Positions 9,276 through 20,436 of a DNA stretch of 64,000 nt are shown here, in pieces; position 1 is the first letter of the stretch; each line of letters opens with the position of its first letter. Location of the stretch: NCBI GenBank assembly GCA_900751785.1, contig CAADSM010000030.1, positions 7,529 to 71,528 of the forward strand. Direction: 5' to 3'. The translations under genes and the position numbers were made by a program. This DNA is from Lachnospiraceae bacterium. GTDB lineage: Bacteria > Bacillota > Clostridia > Lachnospirales > Lachnospiraceae. The notes beneath the pieces were generated by a model. It saw only the letters and a list, made by a program, of their open reading frames with translations. It had not been told where the DNA came from and did not search any database.

Positions 9276-9497
9276 TTAGGGTACCGGATCATATCCTCCT
9301 TTTGAAAATGGATTGCAGCGCAGGATCCTCCAGACAGCAAGAGCGCCTCCCTTTAATGCACCGTACTTTTCTATCGCCTCGATTCCATACTGTGAACAGG
9401 TCGGATAATACTTACAGGTACTGTACCCTTTCAGGCCGGACAGGTATTTTCTGTAAAACCGGATCATCCCGATCAAAATCCTCTTCAACCGCACCAC
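9276..9497 (-). CDS. yidD: Membrane protein insertion efficiency factor YidD
   Basis: YidD is a small membrane-associated protein that improves YidC-dependent insertion. The 73 residues carry the family signature [37 protein letters not shown] (split across the Cys pair) and [17 protein letters not shown]. The exact start is uncertain: GTG at 9497, GTG at 9494 and TTG at 9488 are all in frame behind the AAAGGAAG site; the first gives a very short spacer. It has 9 nt to rnpA and 12 nt to yidC. Confidence 0.93.
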   Translation of the reverse strand: MVRLKRILIGMIRFYRKYLSGLKGYSTCKYYPTCSQYGIEAIEKYGALKGGALAVWRILRCNPFSKGGYDPVP

Positions 9498-9506
9498 TTC
9501 CTTTAT

Positions 9507-9881
9507 CTATATGGCTGTATCTGCGTCCGCACTTTTCTCCGGTTCTGCAGATACAATTTTATGAAGCTTTCCGAGGTGGATCAGCGCGCTTTCAATACTA
9601 CGATAATCACTGCCCCGCGCACTAGTTCTTGCTATTATTATGATATCAAACCCACAACGGAATTTTTCTTCTGATATTCTGTAGCTCTCTCTGATCAGAC
9701 GTGTAAGGCGGTGCCTCACCACGCTGTTACCGACTTTTTTACTGACAGAGATCCCGATTCTGTTCTTCTCCCGGCCGTTCGGATGAACATACATTACGAG
9801 AAGGCGATTCGCGCAGGATCTCCCATTCCTGTAAACAATTTGAAAATCTTTATTTTTCTTTAAAGATTCTGAAAAAATCAT
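9507..9881 (-). CDS. rnpA: Ribonuclease P protein component
   Basis: RnpA is the protein subunit of RNase P, which removes 5' leaders from tRNA precursors. The 124-residue protein begins MIFSESLKKNKDFQIVYRNG and has the RNA-binding block RIGISVSKKVGNSVVRHRLTRLIRESYR, the family's RNR-type motif. An in-frame TTG lies 12 nt upstream at 9893, but the ATG at 9881 has GAGGG at the right distance. It follows rpmH with a terminator-like hairpin in between. Confidence 0.95.
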   Translation of the reverse strand: MIFSESLKKNKDFQIVYRNGRSCANRLLVMYVHPNGREKNRIGISVSKKVGNSVVRHRLTRLIRESYRISEEKFRCGFDIIIIARTSARGSDYRSIESALIHLGKLHKIVSAEPEKSADADTAI

Positions 9882-9910
9882 CAATACCCTCAACTAACTT
9901 TAGATAGAAG

Positions 9911-9936
9911 AAAAGGCCACATAGATGCGGCCTTAA
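9911..9936 (-). terminator. Terminator or attenuator between rpmH and rnpA
   Basis: AAGGCC (9913-9918) pairs with GGCCTT (9929-9934); on the minus strand it is followed by TTTTCTTC. It overlaps the rpmH stop codon. It would lower rnpA output relative to the abundant ribosomal protein, a common arrangement. Confidence 0.6.
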
Positions 9937-10067
9937 GCTGATAACTGTTTTCTTCCTTTTGCTCTTCTGGCAGCCAATACTTTTCTTCCGCCCGGTGTGC
10001 TCATTCTTGCTCTGAACCCATGAACTTTAGATCTGGATCTTTTCTTCGGCTGAAATGTCATCTTCAT
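9933..10067 (-). CDS. rpmH: 50S ribosomal protein L34
   Basis: Ribosomal protein L34, 44 residues, reading [20 protein letters not shown] followed by [20 protein letters not shown] and QLSA. This matches the universal L34 pattern of a short aromatic/PKK start and a highly basic body. The ATG at 10065-10067 is preceded by GGGAGG. It is the first gene of the leftward rpmH-rnpA-yidD-yidC-jag operon next to oriC. Confidence 0.97.
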   Translation of the reverse strand: MKMTFQPKKRSRSKVHGFRARMSTPGGRKVLAARRAKGRKQLSA

Positions 10068-10167
10068 TCTCAATACACCTCCCTTTGACTGCTATACTTT
10101 ATAATAAAGTATTCACAATAATTAACTTTTACTTATCCATATCTTTACTCAGAAAGACACGCACTTT

Positions 10168-10196
10168 ATTATAGTGAAAAAATACCTATAAGTCAA
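10168..10196 (-). promoter_or_regulatory. Promoter of the rpmH operon
   Basis: On the minus strand TTGACT (10191-10196) and TATAAT (10168-10173) are separated by exactly 17 bp, close to the housekeeping sigma consensus, about 100 nt before rpmH. Confidence 0.8.
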
Positions 10197-10380
10197 GCAA
10201 AATCAAGGCTTTCCCTCAAAATTTGTATCGGTCTGCACCGGTCCGTCCATGCGCCGGGATATATGGGAACAGATATACAAGCTTACACGTTCAAACTGCA
10301 CCTCCCTCACTGCATATCTTGACTGGTCACTGATTTTACATGTGTGTATAATAAAAATCCCCGTGTTTACACTGATTACA

Positions 10381-10560
10381 GCGGTTTTCCACATTCTGTT
10401 TCCGCAGTTATCCACAAGTTATCCACATTTGTTGATAACTTGTGGATAACTGCTGTATAACGTTAAAATAACATGTAGAAAAAATAAAATTTTGTTAATA
10501 AACCTTCATAATTCAAGTGTTAATTGTGTTTATAAAGTTATGCACACTCATTTTTCATTG
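10381..10560. other. oriC: oriC, upstream part (DnaA box cluster and AT-rich region)
   Basis: Perfect DnaA boxes TTATCCACA lie at 10408-10416 and 10419-10427 and, inverted, TGTGGATAA at 10441-10449; one-mismatch boxes are at 10385-10393 and 10430-10438. The three inner boxes sit in a palindrome with 18-bp arms, 10406-10423 against 10434-10451. To the right, 10452-10545 is strongly AT-rich and is the likely unwinding element, just before the dnaA promoter. Position between rpmH and dnaA and the match to other Firmicute origins support the call. Confidence 0.93.
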
Positions 10561-10586
10561 CTTATAAACCTGTTTTGATGTAAAAT
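10558..10586 (+). promoter_or_regulatory. Promoter of dnaA
   Basis: TTGCTT (10558-10563) and TAAAAT (10581-10586) with a 17-bp spacer. A 5' leader hairpin follows, AGAGAGAT (10592-10599) with ATCTCTCT (10611-10618), before the AGGAG ribosome binding site of dnaA. Proximity to the DnaA boxes fits autoregulation. Confidence 0.7.
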
Positions 10587-10644
10587 GTAGGAGAGAGATT
10601 ATGCCTTTATATCTCTCTATTCTATTGATTAGGAGTTACTTTCG

Positions 10645-12015
10645 ATGAACATTGTAGAACAAAACTGGGAACAGATACTTAATAAGATGAAGCTGGAATA
10701 CTGCTCATCCAATATTTCATATAATACCTGGATCGCGCCGCTCACCGTTTATGAGGTGAAGGATAATACCGTGTATATCCTTGTCAAGCTGCGGGCAAGC
10801 CTTGAGCATATCGAGGAAAAATATCTGCTTCCTTTTAAGGTCTGCATTGCAGAGGTGACGGGGATCGAGTACGAGGTTGCATTTGTTACGGACAATCAGA
10901 CCGTCATCCAGGAAAAGAAAGAGAACACAGTGAGAAGGAACCGGGTCAACGCCATCTATGAAAAGGCAAACCTGAATCCGAAATATACATTTGACACCTT
11001 CGTTGTCGGCAGCAATAACAATTTCGCCCACGCCGCGTCGCTTGCGGTCGCGGAATCTCCGGGTGAGATCTACAATCCGCTGTTCATCTACGGAGGCGTA
11101 GGGCTTGGAAAAACCCATCTTATGCATTCCATCGCCCACTTTATACTTGAGAACGATCCTTCTAAAAAGGTGTTATACGTCACCAGCGAGACATTCACGA
11201 ATGAACTGATCGATGCTCTGAAGGTAGGTAAGAACGGGAACGAGCTTGCCATGACGACCTTCCGAGAGAAGTACAGGAACAATGACGTACTTCTGATCGA
11301 CGATATCCAGTTTATTATAGGTAAGGAGAGTACACAGGAAGAGTTCTTCCATACCTTCAACCATCTGCATGTATCAGGAAAACAGATCATCATCTCCAGT
11401 GATAAGCCGCCGAAGGATATCGAAACCCTTGAGGCCCGCTTAAGGACCCGCTTCGAGTGGGGACTGATCGCAGACATCTCTTCTCCGGACTATGAGACAA
11501 GGATGGCGATCCTCCGCAAGAAGGAAGAGCTGGACGGTCTTGAGAGATACCATATCCCGGATGAGGTCATGCAGTATATTGCCAATAATATCAAGTCCAA
11601 CATCCGTGAGCTTGAAGGATCTCTCAATAAGCTGATCGCACTCTCAAACCTTGAGAACAAGCCGATCGACATTCCTCTGGCAGCGGAAGCCCTGAAGGAC
11701 ATGATATCTCCGGACAACACAAGAGTCATCACTCCTGAGCTGATCATGGACGTCGTATCAGAACACTTTAACGTGCCTGTGGCAGAACTGAAAGGAAAGA
11801 AGAGGAATGCAGAGATCGTCCTCCCGCGCCAGATCGTCATGTATCTGTGCCGCAATATGACGGATACCCCTCTGAAATCCATCGGCGTACTGCTCGGAGG
11901 AAAGGACCACGCCTCGATCAGCCACGGTGTCAAGAAGATCGAGAATGATCTGAAGACAGATGAGGCGCTCAATAATACTGTCAATATAATAAAGAAGAAG
12001 ATCAATCCGGTCTGA
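10645..12015 (+). CDS. dnaA: Chromosomal replication initiator DnaA
   Basis: DnaA binds DnaA boxes at oriC, oligomerises with ATP and opens the duplex. The 456-residue protein has the helicase-loading domain I (MNIVEQNWEQILNKMK), a linker, and from about residue 109 the AAA+ domain beginning NPKYTFDTFVVGSNN, with Walker A GGVGLGKTH (about 149-157), Walker B VLLIDDIQF and sensor box RLRTRFEWGL. Domain IV carries the DnaA signature GGKDHASISHGVKKIE near the end. AGGAG precedes the ATG. oriC elements flank it on both sides. Confidence 0.98.
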   Translation: MNIVEQNWEQILNKMKLEYCSSNISYNTWIAPLTVYEVKDNTVYILVKLRASLEHIEEKYLLPFKVCIAEVTGIEYEVAFVTDNQTVIQEKKENTVRRNRVNAIYEKANLNPKYTFDTFVVGSNNNFAHAASLAVAESPGEIYNPLFIYGGVGLGKTHLMHSIAHFILENDPSKKVLYVTSETFTNELIDALKVGKNGNELAMTTFREKYRNNDVLLIDDIQFIIGKESTQEEFFHTFNHLHVSGKQIIISSDKPPKDIETLEARLRTRFEWGLIADISSPDYETRMAILRKKEELDGLERYHIPDEVMQYIANNIKSNIRELEGSLNKLIALSNLENKPIDIPLAAEALKDMISPDNTRVITPELIMDVVSEHFNVPVAELKGKKRNAEIVLPRQIVMYLCRNMTDTPLKSIGVLLGGKDHASISHGVKKIENDLKTDEALNNTVNIIKKKINPV

Positions 12016-12338
12016 GGATCTTAAGGTGTTAATATCTTCTCAGAATGTTGATAACTATGTAGAAACATTGTGGATTGTACTGTGAAAACTATGGGGATAA
12101 TTAAAATCGGATTTTTGCTCCATTTTTATCCCCACGCTTTCAACAGGCTGCCTTCACACAATCTACAGAGTTATCACAACGGACAAACCCTTATTTTTCA
12201 AGGGCTGGAGGCACTTATGAACATATCCACAGCCCCTAATAATAAGACTACGGAATTGTTTTTATATATTTATTCATAAAAGGCCCCGCCGGAAGTTTTT
12301 TCACACACACGGGACAGAGCGAAAGGAGTTATCTTCAA
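12016..12338. other. oriC: oriC, downstream part between dnaA and dnaN
   Basis: This 323-bp gene-free gap holds further DnaA-like boxes: TGTTGATAA at 12046-12054, TGGGGATAA at 12092-12100, TTATCCCCA at 12126-12134, TTATCACAA at 12171-12179 and a near-box in CATATCCACA at about 12222-12231. The second and third are exact inverted copies. Most differ from the consensus at one or two positions, so they are likely lower-affinity sites. Together with the cluster at 10381 this gives a bipartite origin as in Bacillus. Confidence 0.75.
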
Positions 12339-13448
12339 ATGAAAATTGTTTGTACTAAATCAAACCTGGCAAAAGGAGTAAGCATCGTATCCAAGGCAGT
12401 ACCTTCTAAGACGACAATGCCGATCCTTGAATGTATATTGATCGATGCGTCTACCGATGTCGTAAAGCTGACAGCCAATGATATGGAACTCGGGATCGAG
12501 ACGACGATCGACGGAACGATCGAAGAGCGCGGCATCATCGCTCTGAACGCCAGGATCTTTTCAGAGATCGTAAGAAAACTTCCAGACAGCGATGTTGTCA
12601 TAGAGACAGAGAATGACAGCCAGGTCATGATCACATGCGAGAAGGCGAAGTTCAATATCGCTGCACAGTCAGGGGACGACTTCTCCTATCTGCCTATCAT
12701 AGAGAAGGACGACTTTATCACAGTATCGGAATTTACGCTGAAAGAAGTGATCCGTCAGACGATCTTCTCGATCGCTGACAATGATACAAACAAGATGATG
12801 ACAGGAGAGCTCTTTGAGATCGACGACAACGTGCTGAAGGTAGTCTCTCTTGACGGACACAGGATCTCGATCAGAAAGATCGAGCTGAAGGATTCCTATC
12901 AGCCGAAGAAGGTGATCGTTCCAGGCAAGACTCTCCAGGAGATCAGCAAGATCATCGGCGGAGAGGCAGAAGCAGAAGTCGATATCTCATTTACGAAAAA
13001 TCATATTGTATTTGAATTTGACAGGACCGTTGTCGTGTCACGGCTGATCGAGGGAGAATATTTTCGGATCGATCAGATGCTCTCAAGCGATTATGAGACA
13101 AAGGTGCGGATCAACAAGAGAGAGCTTCTGAACTGTATCGACAGAGCGACACTCCTGATCAAAGAAGGAGACAAGAAGCCGATCATCATCGATATCAGAG
13201 ACGAATCAATGGAGCTGAAGATCAAATCACAGTTCGGATCCATGGATGAGGTCATCCTTTGCACGAAGGAAGGCAAGGATCTTCTGATCGGTTTCAACCC
13301 GAAGTTCCTCATCGACGCGCTCAGAGTCATTGACGATGAGGAAGTAGATCTCTATTTCATGAACGCAAAGGCTCCGTGCTTTATCAAGGACGAGACACAG
13401 AGCTATATCTACCTGATCCTTCCGGTCAATTTTAATGCGGCGGTCTAG
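12339..13448 (+). CDS. dnaN: DNA polymerase III beta subunit (sliding clamp)
   Basis: DnaN forms the ring-shaped dimer that tethers replicative polymerase and many repair proteins. The 369-residue length and three-fold repeated clamp architecture are typical; recognisable segments are TMPILECILIDA near residue 28, ARIFSEIVRKLPD, SLDGHRISIRK in the middle and the C-terminus YIYLILPVNFNAAV. GAAAGGAG precedes the ATG. It overlaps nothing real downstream; yaaA starts 31 nt after its stop. Confidence 0.98.
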   Translation: MKIVCTKSNLAKGVSIVSKAVPSKTTMPILECILIDASTDVVKLTANDMELGIETTIDGTIEERGIIALNARIFSEIVRKLPDSDVVIETENDSQVMITCEKAKFNIAAQSGDDFSYLPIIEKDDFITVSEFTLKEVIRQTIFSIADNDTNKMMTGELFEIDDNVLKVVSLDGHRISIRKIELKDSYQPKKVIVPGKTLQEISKIIGGEAEAEVDISFTKNHIVFEFDRTVVVSRLIEGEYFRIDQMLSSDYETKVRINKRELLNCIDRATLLIKEGDKKPIIIDIRDESMELKIKSQFGSMDEVILCTKEGKDLLIGFNPKFLIDALRVIDDEEVDLYFMNAKAPCFIKDETQSYIYLILPVNFNAAV

Positions 13449-13479
13449 GATTCAGAATACACAGGGAGGAAATGGGAGA

Positions 13480-13704
13480 ATGGAAATATTCAGACTGCGG
13501 CCTGATGATGAGTTTATCAAGCTGGGACAGCTGCTGAAAGCTGCGGGAGCTGCGGAGAGCGGCGTTGATGCAAAGGAGATGATCCAGGACGGGATTGTCT
13601 TGGTCAACGGTGAGACTGAGACGCGCAGAGGAAGAAAGCTCTACGCGGGAGACGTGGCTTCATGCGATGGCAGGGAAATAAAAATTGAAAAAGAACAGGA
13701 ATAA
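13480..13704 (+). CDS. yaaA: S4 domain protein YaaA
   Basis: A 74-residue S4-type RNA-binding protein of the family found next to recF in Firmicutes. Visible: MEIFRLRPDDEFIKLGQLLK, then the S4 core with GVDAKEMIQDGIVLVNGETETRRGRKLYAGD. Its role is not firmly known; S4 domains bind structured RNA. An in-frame start at 13435 would overlap dnaN, but GGGAGG and the conserved N-terminus favour the ATG at 13480. The conserved dnaN-yaaA-recF order supports the call. Confidence 0.92.
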   Translation: MEIFRLRPDDEFIKLGQLLKAAGAAESGVDAKEMIQDGIVLVNGETETRRGRKLYAGDVASCDGREIKIEKEQE

Positions 13705-13731
13705 GAGTAGAATAGTGACAATGGAAAAAGT

Positions 13732-16769
<3,038 letters not shown>

Positions 16770-17044
16770 CACTTTACCAGCGACTGGATTTAGGGAGTCG
16801 TGAGGCAGAAATCGAGTTTACTCGAATTTCTGTCTCACGAATATCATGAGGGTTGGCATTGGAAATGCCAACCCAGCCCTGGAAATCGCAGATTCTCAGG
16901 GCTGGATCCCGGAGCGGAAGCGGCCAAAAAGGCGAGAAAATCGAAGATTTTAGAGCCTGATTCCGGAGCGGACCCTAGGCAGAAAATCAAAATTTTCAGA
17001 GCCCGAGCCAGTGCAGAAGCAGCGAAAAATAAAGGAGATAACCA
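16770..17044 (+). repeat. Multi-hairpin gyrA leader with imperfect tandem repeat
   Basis: The gyrB-gyrA gap is almost entirely inverted repeats: TCGTGAGGCAG...CTGTCTCACGA (16798-16840), an 11-bp stem GGGTTGGCATT/AATGCCAACCC (16850-16874), AGCCCTG/CAGGGCT (16875-16903), AGGC..AAAATC/GATTTT..GCCT (16930-16957) and GAAAAT/ATTTTC (16982-16997). The last two belong to an imperfect tandem repeat of about 50 nt that starts GATYCCGGAGCGGA (16905 and 16959). No T run follows any stem, so these are not ordinary terminators. A 93-codon open frame across the gap looks like a shadow. Confidence 0.8.
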
Positions 17045-19543
17045 ATGGAAGATAATATTTTTGATAAAGTCCATGAAGTAGACCTGAAAAAGACGATGGA
17101 GACCTCCTACATCGACTACGCCATGAGCGTTATCGCTTCCCGTGCCCTCCCGGATGTGAGGGACGGTCTGAAGCCGGTACAGAGAAGGATCCTTTACTCG
17201 ATGATCGAACTGAACAACGGTCCCGACAAACCGCATCGTAAATGTGCGCGTATCGTCGGTGATACGATGGGTAAATATCATCCCCACGGAGACAGCTCCA
17301 TCTACGGAGCGCTCGTCAATCTTGCCCAGGAGTGGTCCACAAGATATCCCCTCGTGGACGGACATGGAAACTTCGGTTCCGTGGACGGCGACGGCGCTGC
17401 GGCAATGCGTTATACTGAGGCACGCCTGAGCAAAATCTCCATGGAGATGACAGCAGACATCAACAAAGACACGGTTGATTTTTCACCTAACTTTGACGAG
17501 ACGGAGAAGGAACCGGATGTACTTCCGGCAAGGTTCCCGAATCTCCTTGTGAACGGAACCTCAGGTATTGCGGTAGGTATGGCGACGAATATCCCGCCGC
17601 ATAACCTGAAAGAAGTCATTGCCGCTGTCGTACAGATCATTGACGATCAGATCGCGGATAAAGAAGAGACGACCATTGAGGAAATCCTGAAGATCATCAA
17701 GGGACCGGATTTCCCAACAGGTGCAGATATACTCGGAACAAGAGGAATCGAGGAAGCATACAGGACAGGACGTGGCAAGATCAGGGTCCGCGCGATCACG
17801 AATATCGAGCCGATGAACAACGGCAAGAACAGGATCATCGTGACAGAGCTTCCGTATATGGTGAATAAAGCAAGGCTGATCGAGAAGATCGCTGAGCTTG
17901 TGAGAGATAAGCGGATCGACGGTATCACTGATCTGAGTGACCAGTCGAGCAGAGAGGGCATGAGGATCTGCATCGAGCTGCGGCGCGACGTGAATCCGAA
18001 TGTCATCCTGAATCAGTTATATAAGCATACGCAGCTCCAGGATACGTTCGGCGTGATCATGCTGGCGCTTGTGAATAATCAGCCCAAGGTAATGAATCTC
18101 CTTGAGATGCTGCAGTATTACCTGAAGCATCAGGAGGACGTCGTTACCAGAAGGACAAAATATGACCTCAACAAAGCGGAAGAGAGAGCACATATACTGG
18201 AAGGACTGCTCATCGCTCTCGACAATATAGATGAAGTGATCCGGATCATCCGCGCGTCCAAGACAGTACAGAGTGCAAAGGCAGAATTGATGGAGCGTTT
18301 CGGGCTCACTGAAGTGCAGGCTCAGGCGATCGTCGACATGCGTCTCCGTGCTCTGACAGGTCTGGAAAGAGAGAAGATCGAGAACGAGTATGCAGAACTT
18401 GAGAAGAAGATCAATGAATTGAAGGCGATCCTCGCAGACCGCAAGCTCCTTCTCGGTGTGATCAAAAAAGAAATCCTTATCATTTCCGAAAAATACGGAG
18501 ATGAGAGAAGAACACGCATCGGCTATGATGAGTTTGATATATCCATGGAGGATCTGATCCCGAGAGAAAACGTGGTGATCACGGTAACGAATATGGGATA
18601 TATCAAGAGAATGAGCATGGATACCTTCAAGAGCCAGAACAGAGGCGGCAAGGGAATCAAGGGAATGCAGACTCTTGAGGATGACTTTATCAGAGAACTG
18701 TTCATCACGACGAGTCATCACTATATCATGTTCTTTACGAACAAAGGCCGTGTGTACAGGCTGAAAGCCTATGAGATACCGGAGGCCGGAAGAACGGCGA
18801 GAGGAACGGCGATCATCAATCTCCTGCAGCTTATGCCGGAGGAAAAAATCACTGCGACGATCCCGATCTATGAATATGAGGAAGGCAAGTATCTGTTCAT
18901 GGCAACGCAGAAAGGTCTTGTGAAGAAAACTCCGATCGGCGAATATGCGAATGTCAGAAAGAACGGTCTTGCAGCTATCGTGCTCAGAGAAGACGATCTT
19001 CTCATCAACGTGAAGGTGACAGACAATGAGCAGGATGTACTTCTTGTCACAAAGTACGGACAGTGTATCAGGTTCAGCGAACAGGATGTGCGTTCGACAG
19101 GAAGAGTTTCCATGGGCGTGCGGGGAATGAACTTGAGCGACGGCGATGAAGTGATAGGAATGCAGGTCAGCCGCCAGGGCAAGGACATGCTCATCGTATC
19201 TGAAAAGGGTATGGGCAAGCGTACCTCAATGGATGAGTTCACAAGGCAGAACAGAGGCGGCAAGGGAGTCAAGTGCTATAAGATCACGGAAAAGACAGGC
19301 AATGTCGTCGGAATGAAAGCGGTGGACGAAGACAGCGAGATCATGATCATCAATACCGAGGGAATTATCATCCGCATGAAGTGCTCCGATATTTCTGTAT
19401 ACGGAAGGATCACTTCGGGTGTGAAGCTGATCAACCTGCCTGAGAGCGACAAGGTGGCAAGCGTTGCCAAAGTCAGAAAAGCTTCTGCGGAGATTGACGG
19501 AGAGCAGGTCGAGATTTCCGAGGAAGAAGGAGAAGAAGAATAA
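17045..19543 (+). CDS. gyrA: DNA gyrase subunit A
   Basis: DNA-cleaving subunit of gyrase. The 832 residues start with a short acidic tail then [31 protein letters not shown]; the catalytic tyrosine is in [11 protein letters not shown] (about residue 122). The coiled-coil and C-terminal beta-pinwheel follow; the GyrA box appears as [11 protein letters not shown], and a second blade has [11 protein letters not shown]. The C-terminal tail is acidic ([10 protein letters not shown]). AAAGGAG precedes the ATG and a strong terminator follows. Expression is likely influenced by the hairpin leader upstream (inference). Confidence 0.98.
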   Translation: MEDNIFDKVHEVDLKKTMETSYIDYAMSVIASRALPDVRDGLKPVQRRILYSMIELNNGPDKPHRKCARIVGDTMGKYHPHGDSSIYGALVNLAQEWSTRYPLVDGHGNFGSVDGDGAAAMRYTEARLSKISMEMTADINKDTVDFSPNFDETEKEPDVLPARFPNLLVNGTSGIAVGMATNIPPHNLKEVIAAVVQIIDDQIADKEETTIEEILKIIKGPDFPTGADILGTRGIEEAYRTGRGKIRVRAITNIEPMNNGKNRIIVTELPYMVNKARLIEKIAELVRDKRIDGITDLSDQSSREGMRICIELRRDVNPNVILNQLYKHTQLQDTFGVIMLALVNNQPKVMNLLEMLQYYLKHQEDVVTRRTKYDLNKAEERAHILEGLLIALDNIDEVIRIIRASKTVQSAKAELMERFGLTEVQAQAIVDMRLRALTGLEREKIENEYAELEKKINELKAILADRKLLLGVIKKEILIISEKYGDERRTRIGYDEFDISMEDLIPRENVVITVTNMGYIKRMSMDTFKSQNRGGKGIKGMQTLEDDFIRELFITTSHHYIMFFTNKGRVYRLKAYEIPEAGRTARGTAIINLLQLMPEEKITATIPIYEYEEGKYLFMATQKGLVKKTPIGEYANVRKNGLAAIVLREDDLLINVKVTDNEQDVLLVTKYGQCIRFSEQDVRSTGRVSMGVRGMNLSDGDEVIGMQVSRQGKDMLIVSEKGMGKRTSMDEFTRQNRGGKGVKCYKITEKTGNVVGMKAVDEDSEIMIINTEGIIIRMKCSDISVYGRITSGVKLINLPESDKVASVAKVRKASAEIDGEQVEISEEEGEEE

Positions 19544-19564
19544 GACCATAATGTGAAAGAATAT

Positions 19565-19604
19565 AAAAAAGCGGGACTGTCCTGGTGACAGTCCCGCTTT
19601 TTTA
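19565..19604 (+). terminator. Terminator after gyrA
   Basis: GCGGGACTGTC (19571-19581) and GACAGTCCCGC (19587-19597) with loop CTGGT, flanked by A6 and T7 runs: a strong intrinsic terminator. Confidence 0.95.
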
Positions 19605-19675
19605 TCGAAAAATAATATTGATTTATCGAAAAACAATAAAAATATATTGACAATTGATATTATGCTTCATATAAT
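19601..19675 (+). promoter_or_regulatory. Consensus promoter and direct-repeat operator before the DUF2975/XRE genes
   Basis: TTGACA (19647-19652), a 17-bp spacer and TATAAT (19670-19675) form a perfect housekeeping promoter. Just upstream are two direct repeats differing at one of 17 bases, TTTATCGAAAAATAATA (19601-19617) and TTTATCGAAAAACAATA (19622-19638), 21 bp apart, i.e. on the same face of the helix. They are candidate sites for the XRE regulator encoded downstream (inference). Confidence 0.8.
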
Positions 19676-19752
19676 GCAATCAGAAAGACAATGAAAAATC
19701 CAGATGTTGCAGCTCACTGTAACATCCATACAATCTGAAAGGAGCAGACAGT

Positions 19753-20205
19753 ATGAGACAGAGCAGGTTTATTTCTTTTACAAAGTATTTTCTCGATTTT
19801 ATGTTTTTCGCAGGGATCCTTGTGGAGGTATCCCTCCCGTTTACATTGAAGCTGCTGGGAAAATATTATTCACCGGAACTGAAAGCACAGTACTGGCCGA
19901 TGCTGATCATTTTCGGATTATCCGGGATCTGCGGGCTGGTTATCGTATTTCAGCTCAGAAAAATGATGAAAACTGTGGTAAAAAGGGAATGTTTTGTGGA
20001 TAACAATACGAGAAGCCTGAGCACGATGGGGAAAGTCAGCTTTGTGATCACAGTGCTTTTTGCAGTCAAGTGTGTAATGCTTCCGACGCCTGCGTCGTTT
20101 ATCATCGTATTGACATTCTTTATTGCAGGAATGTTCAGCCATGTACTGAGTCTTGTATTTGAAGAGGCAGTGCGTTTTAAAGAAGAAAATGATCTGACAA
20201 TATAG
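19753..20205 (+). CDS. DUF2975 family membrane protein
   Basis: A 150-residue protein with four likely membrane segments (about residues 14-34, 47-66, 94-112, 115-138), matching the DUF2975 family pattern, which is usually encoded beside a small XRE regulator as here. Function is unknown; the pair is often thought of as an environmental sensing or membrane-regulator module. AAAGGAG lies 8 nt before the ATG. The reading frame contains a perfect DnaA box (19995-20003). Confidence 0.8.
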   Translation: MRQSRFISFTKYFLDFMFFAGILVEVSLPFTLKLLGKYYSPELKAQYWPMLIIFGLSGICGLVIVFQLRKMMKTVVKRECFVDNNTRSLSTMGKVSFVITVLFAVKCVMLPTPASFIIVLTFFIAGMFSHVLSLVFEEAVRFKEENDLTI

Positions 20206-20217
20206 GGAGGCATGAAA

Positions 20218-20436
20218 ATGGCTATAATCGTGAATCTTGATGTTATGATGGCGAAGAGGAAGATGAGTGTGACAGAGCTGGCGAATAAGGTTGATATTAC
20301 TATGGCCAATCTCTCTATCCTGAAGAACAATAAAGCGAAGGCCGTAAGATTTACAACGCTTGACGCAATCTGCAGGGCTCTGGAATGTCAGCCGGGAGAT
20401 ATCCTGGAATATGTGGAGGATGATGAGGATGAATGA
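20218..20436 (+). CDS. Small XRE-family (YozG-like) transcriptional regulator
   Basis: A 72-residue single-domain helix-turn-helix protein: MAIIVNLDVMMAKRKMSVTE, then LANKVDITMANLSILKNNKA as the HTH core and ALECQPGDILEY at the end, the pattern of YozG-like Cro/CI proteins that accompany DUF2975 genes. Two ATGs are in frame; the second (20218) is 7 nt from GGGAGG and is preferred over the one at 20212. Its last codons overlap the start of the next membrane protein gene. Likely target is the repeat-bearing promoter at 19601 (inference). Confidence 0.85.
   Translation: MAIIVNLDVMMAKRKMSVTELANKVDITMANLSILKNNKAKAVRFTTLDAICRALECQPGDILEYVEDDEDE

Noticed and set aside
12070-12279. 69-codon frame in the dnaA-dnaN gap
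   Set aside because: It spans DnaA boxes, has no ribosome binding site and no family features; the gap is explained as oriC.
16800-17081. 93-codon open frame across the gyrA leader
   Set aside because: It is composed of the inverted and tandem repeats, starts without a ribosome binding site and overlaps the gyrA start; repeat-driven, not coding.
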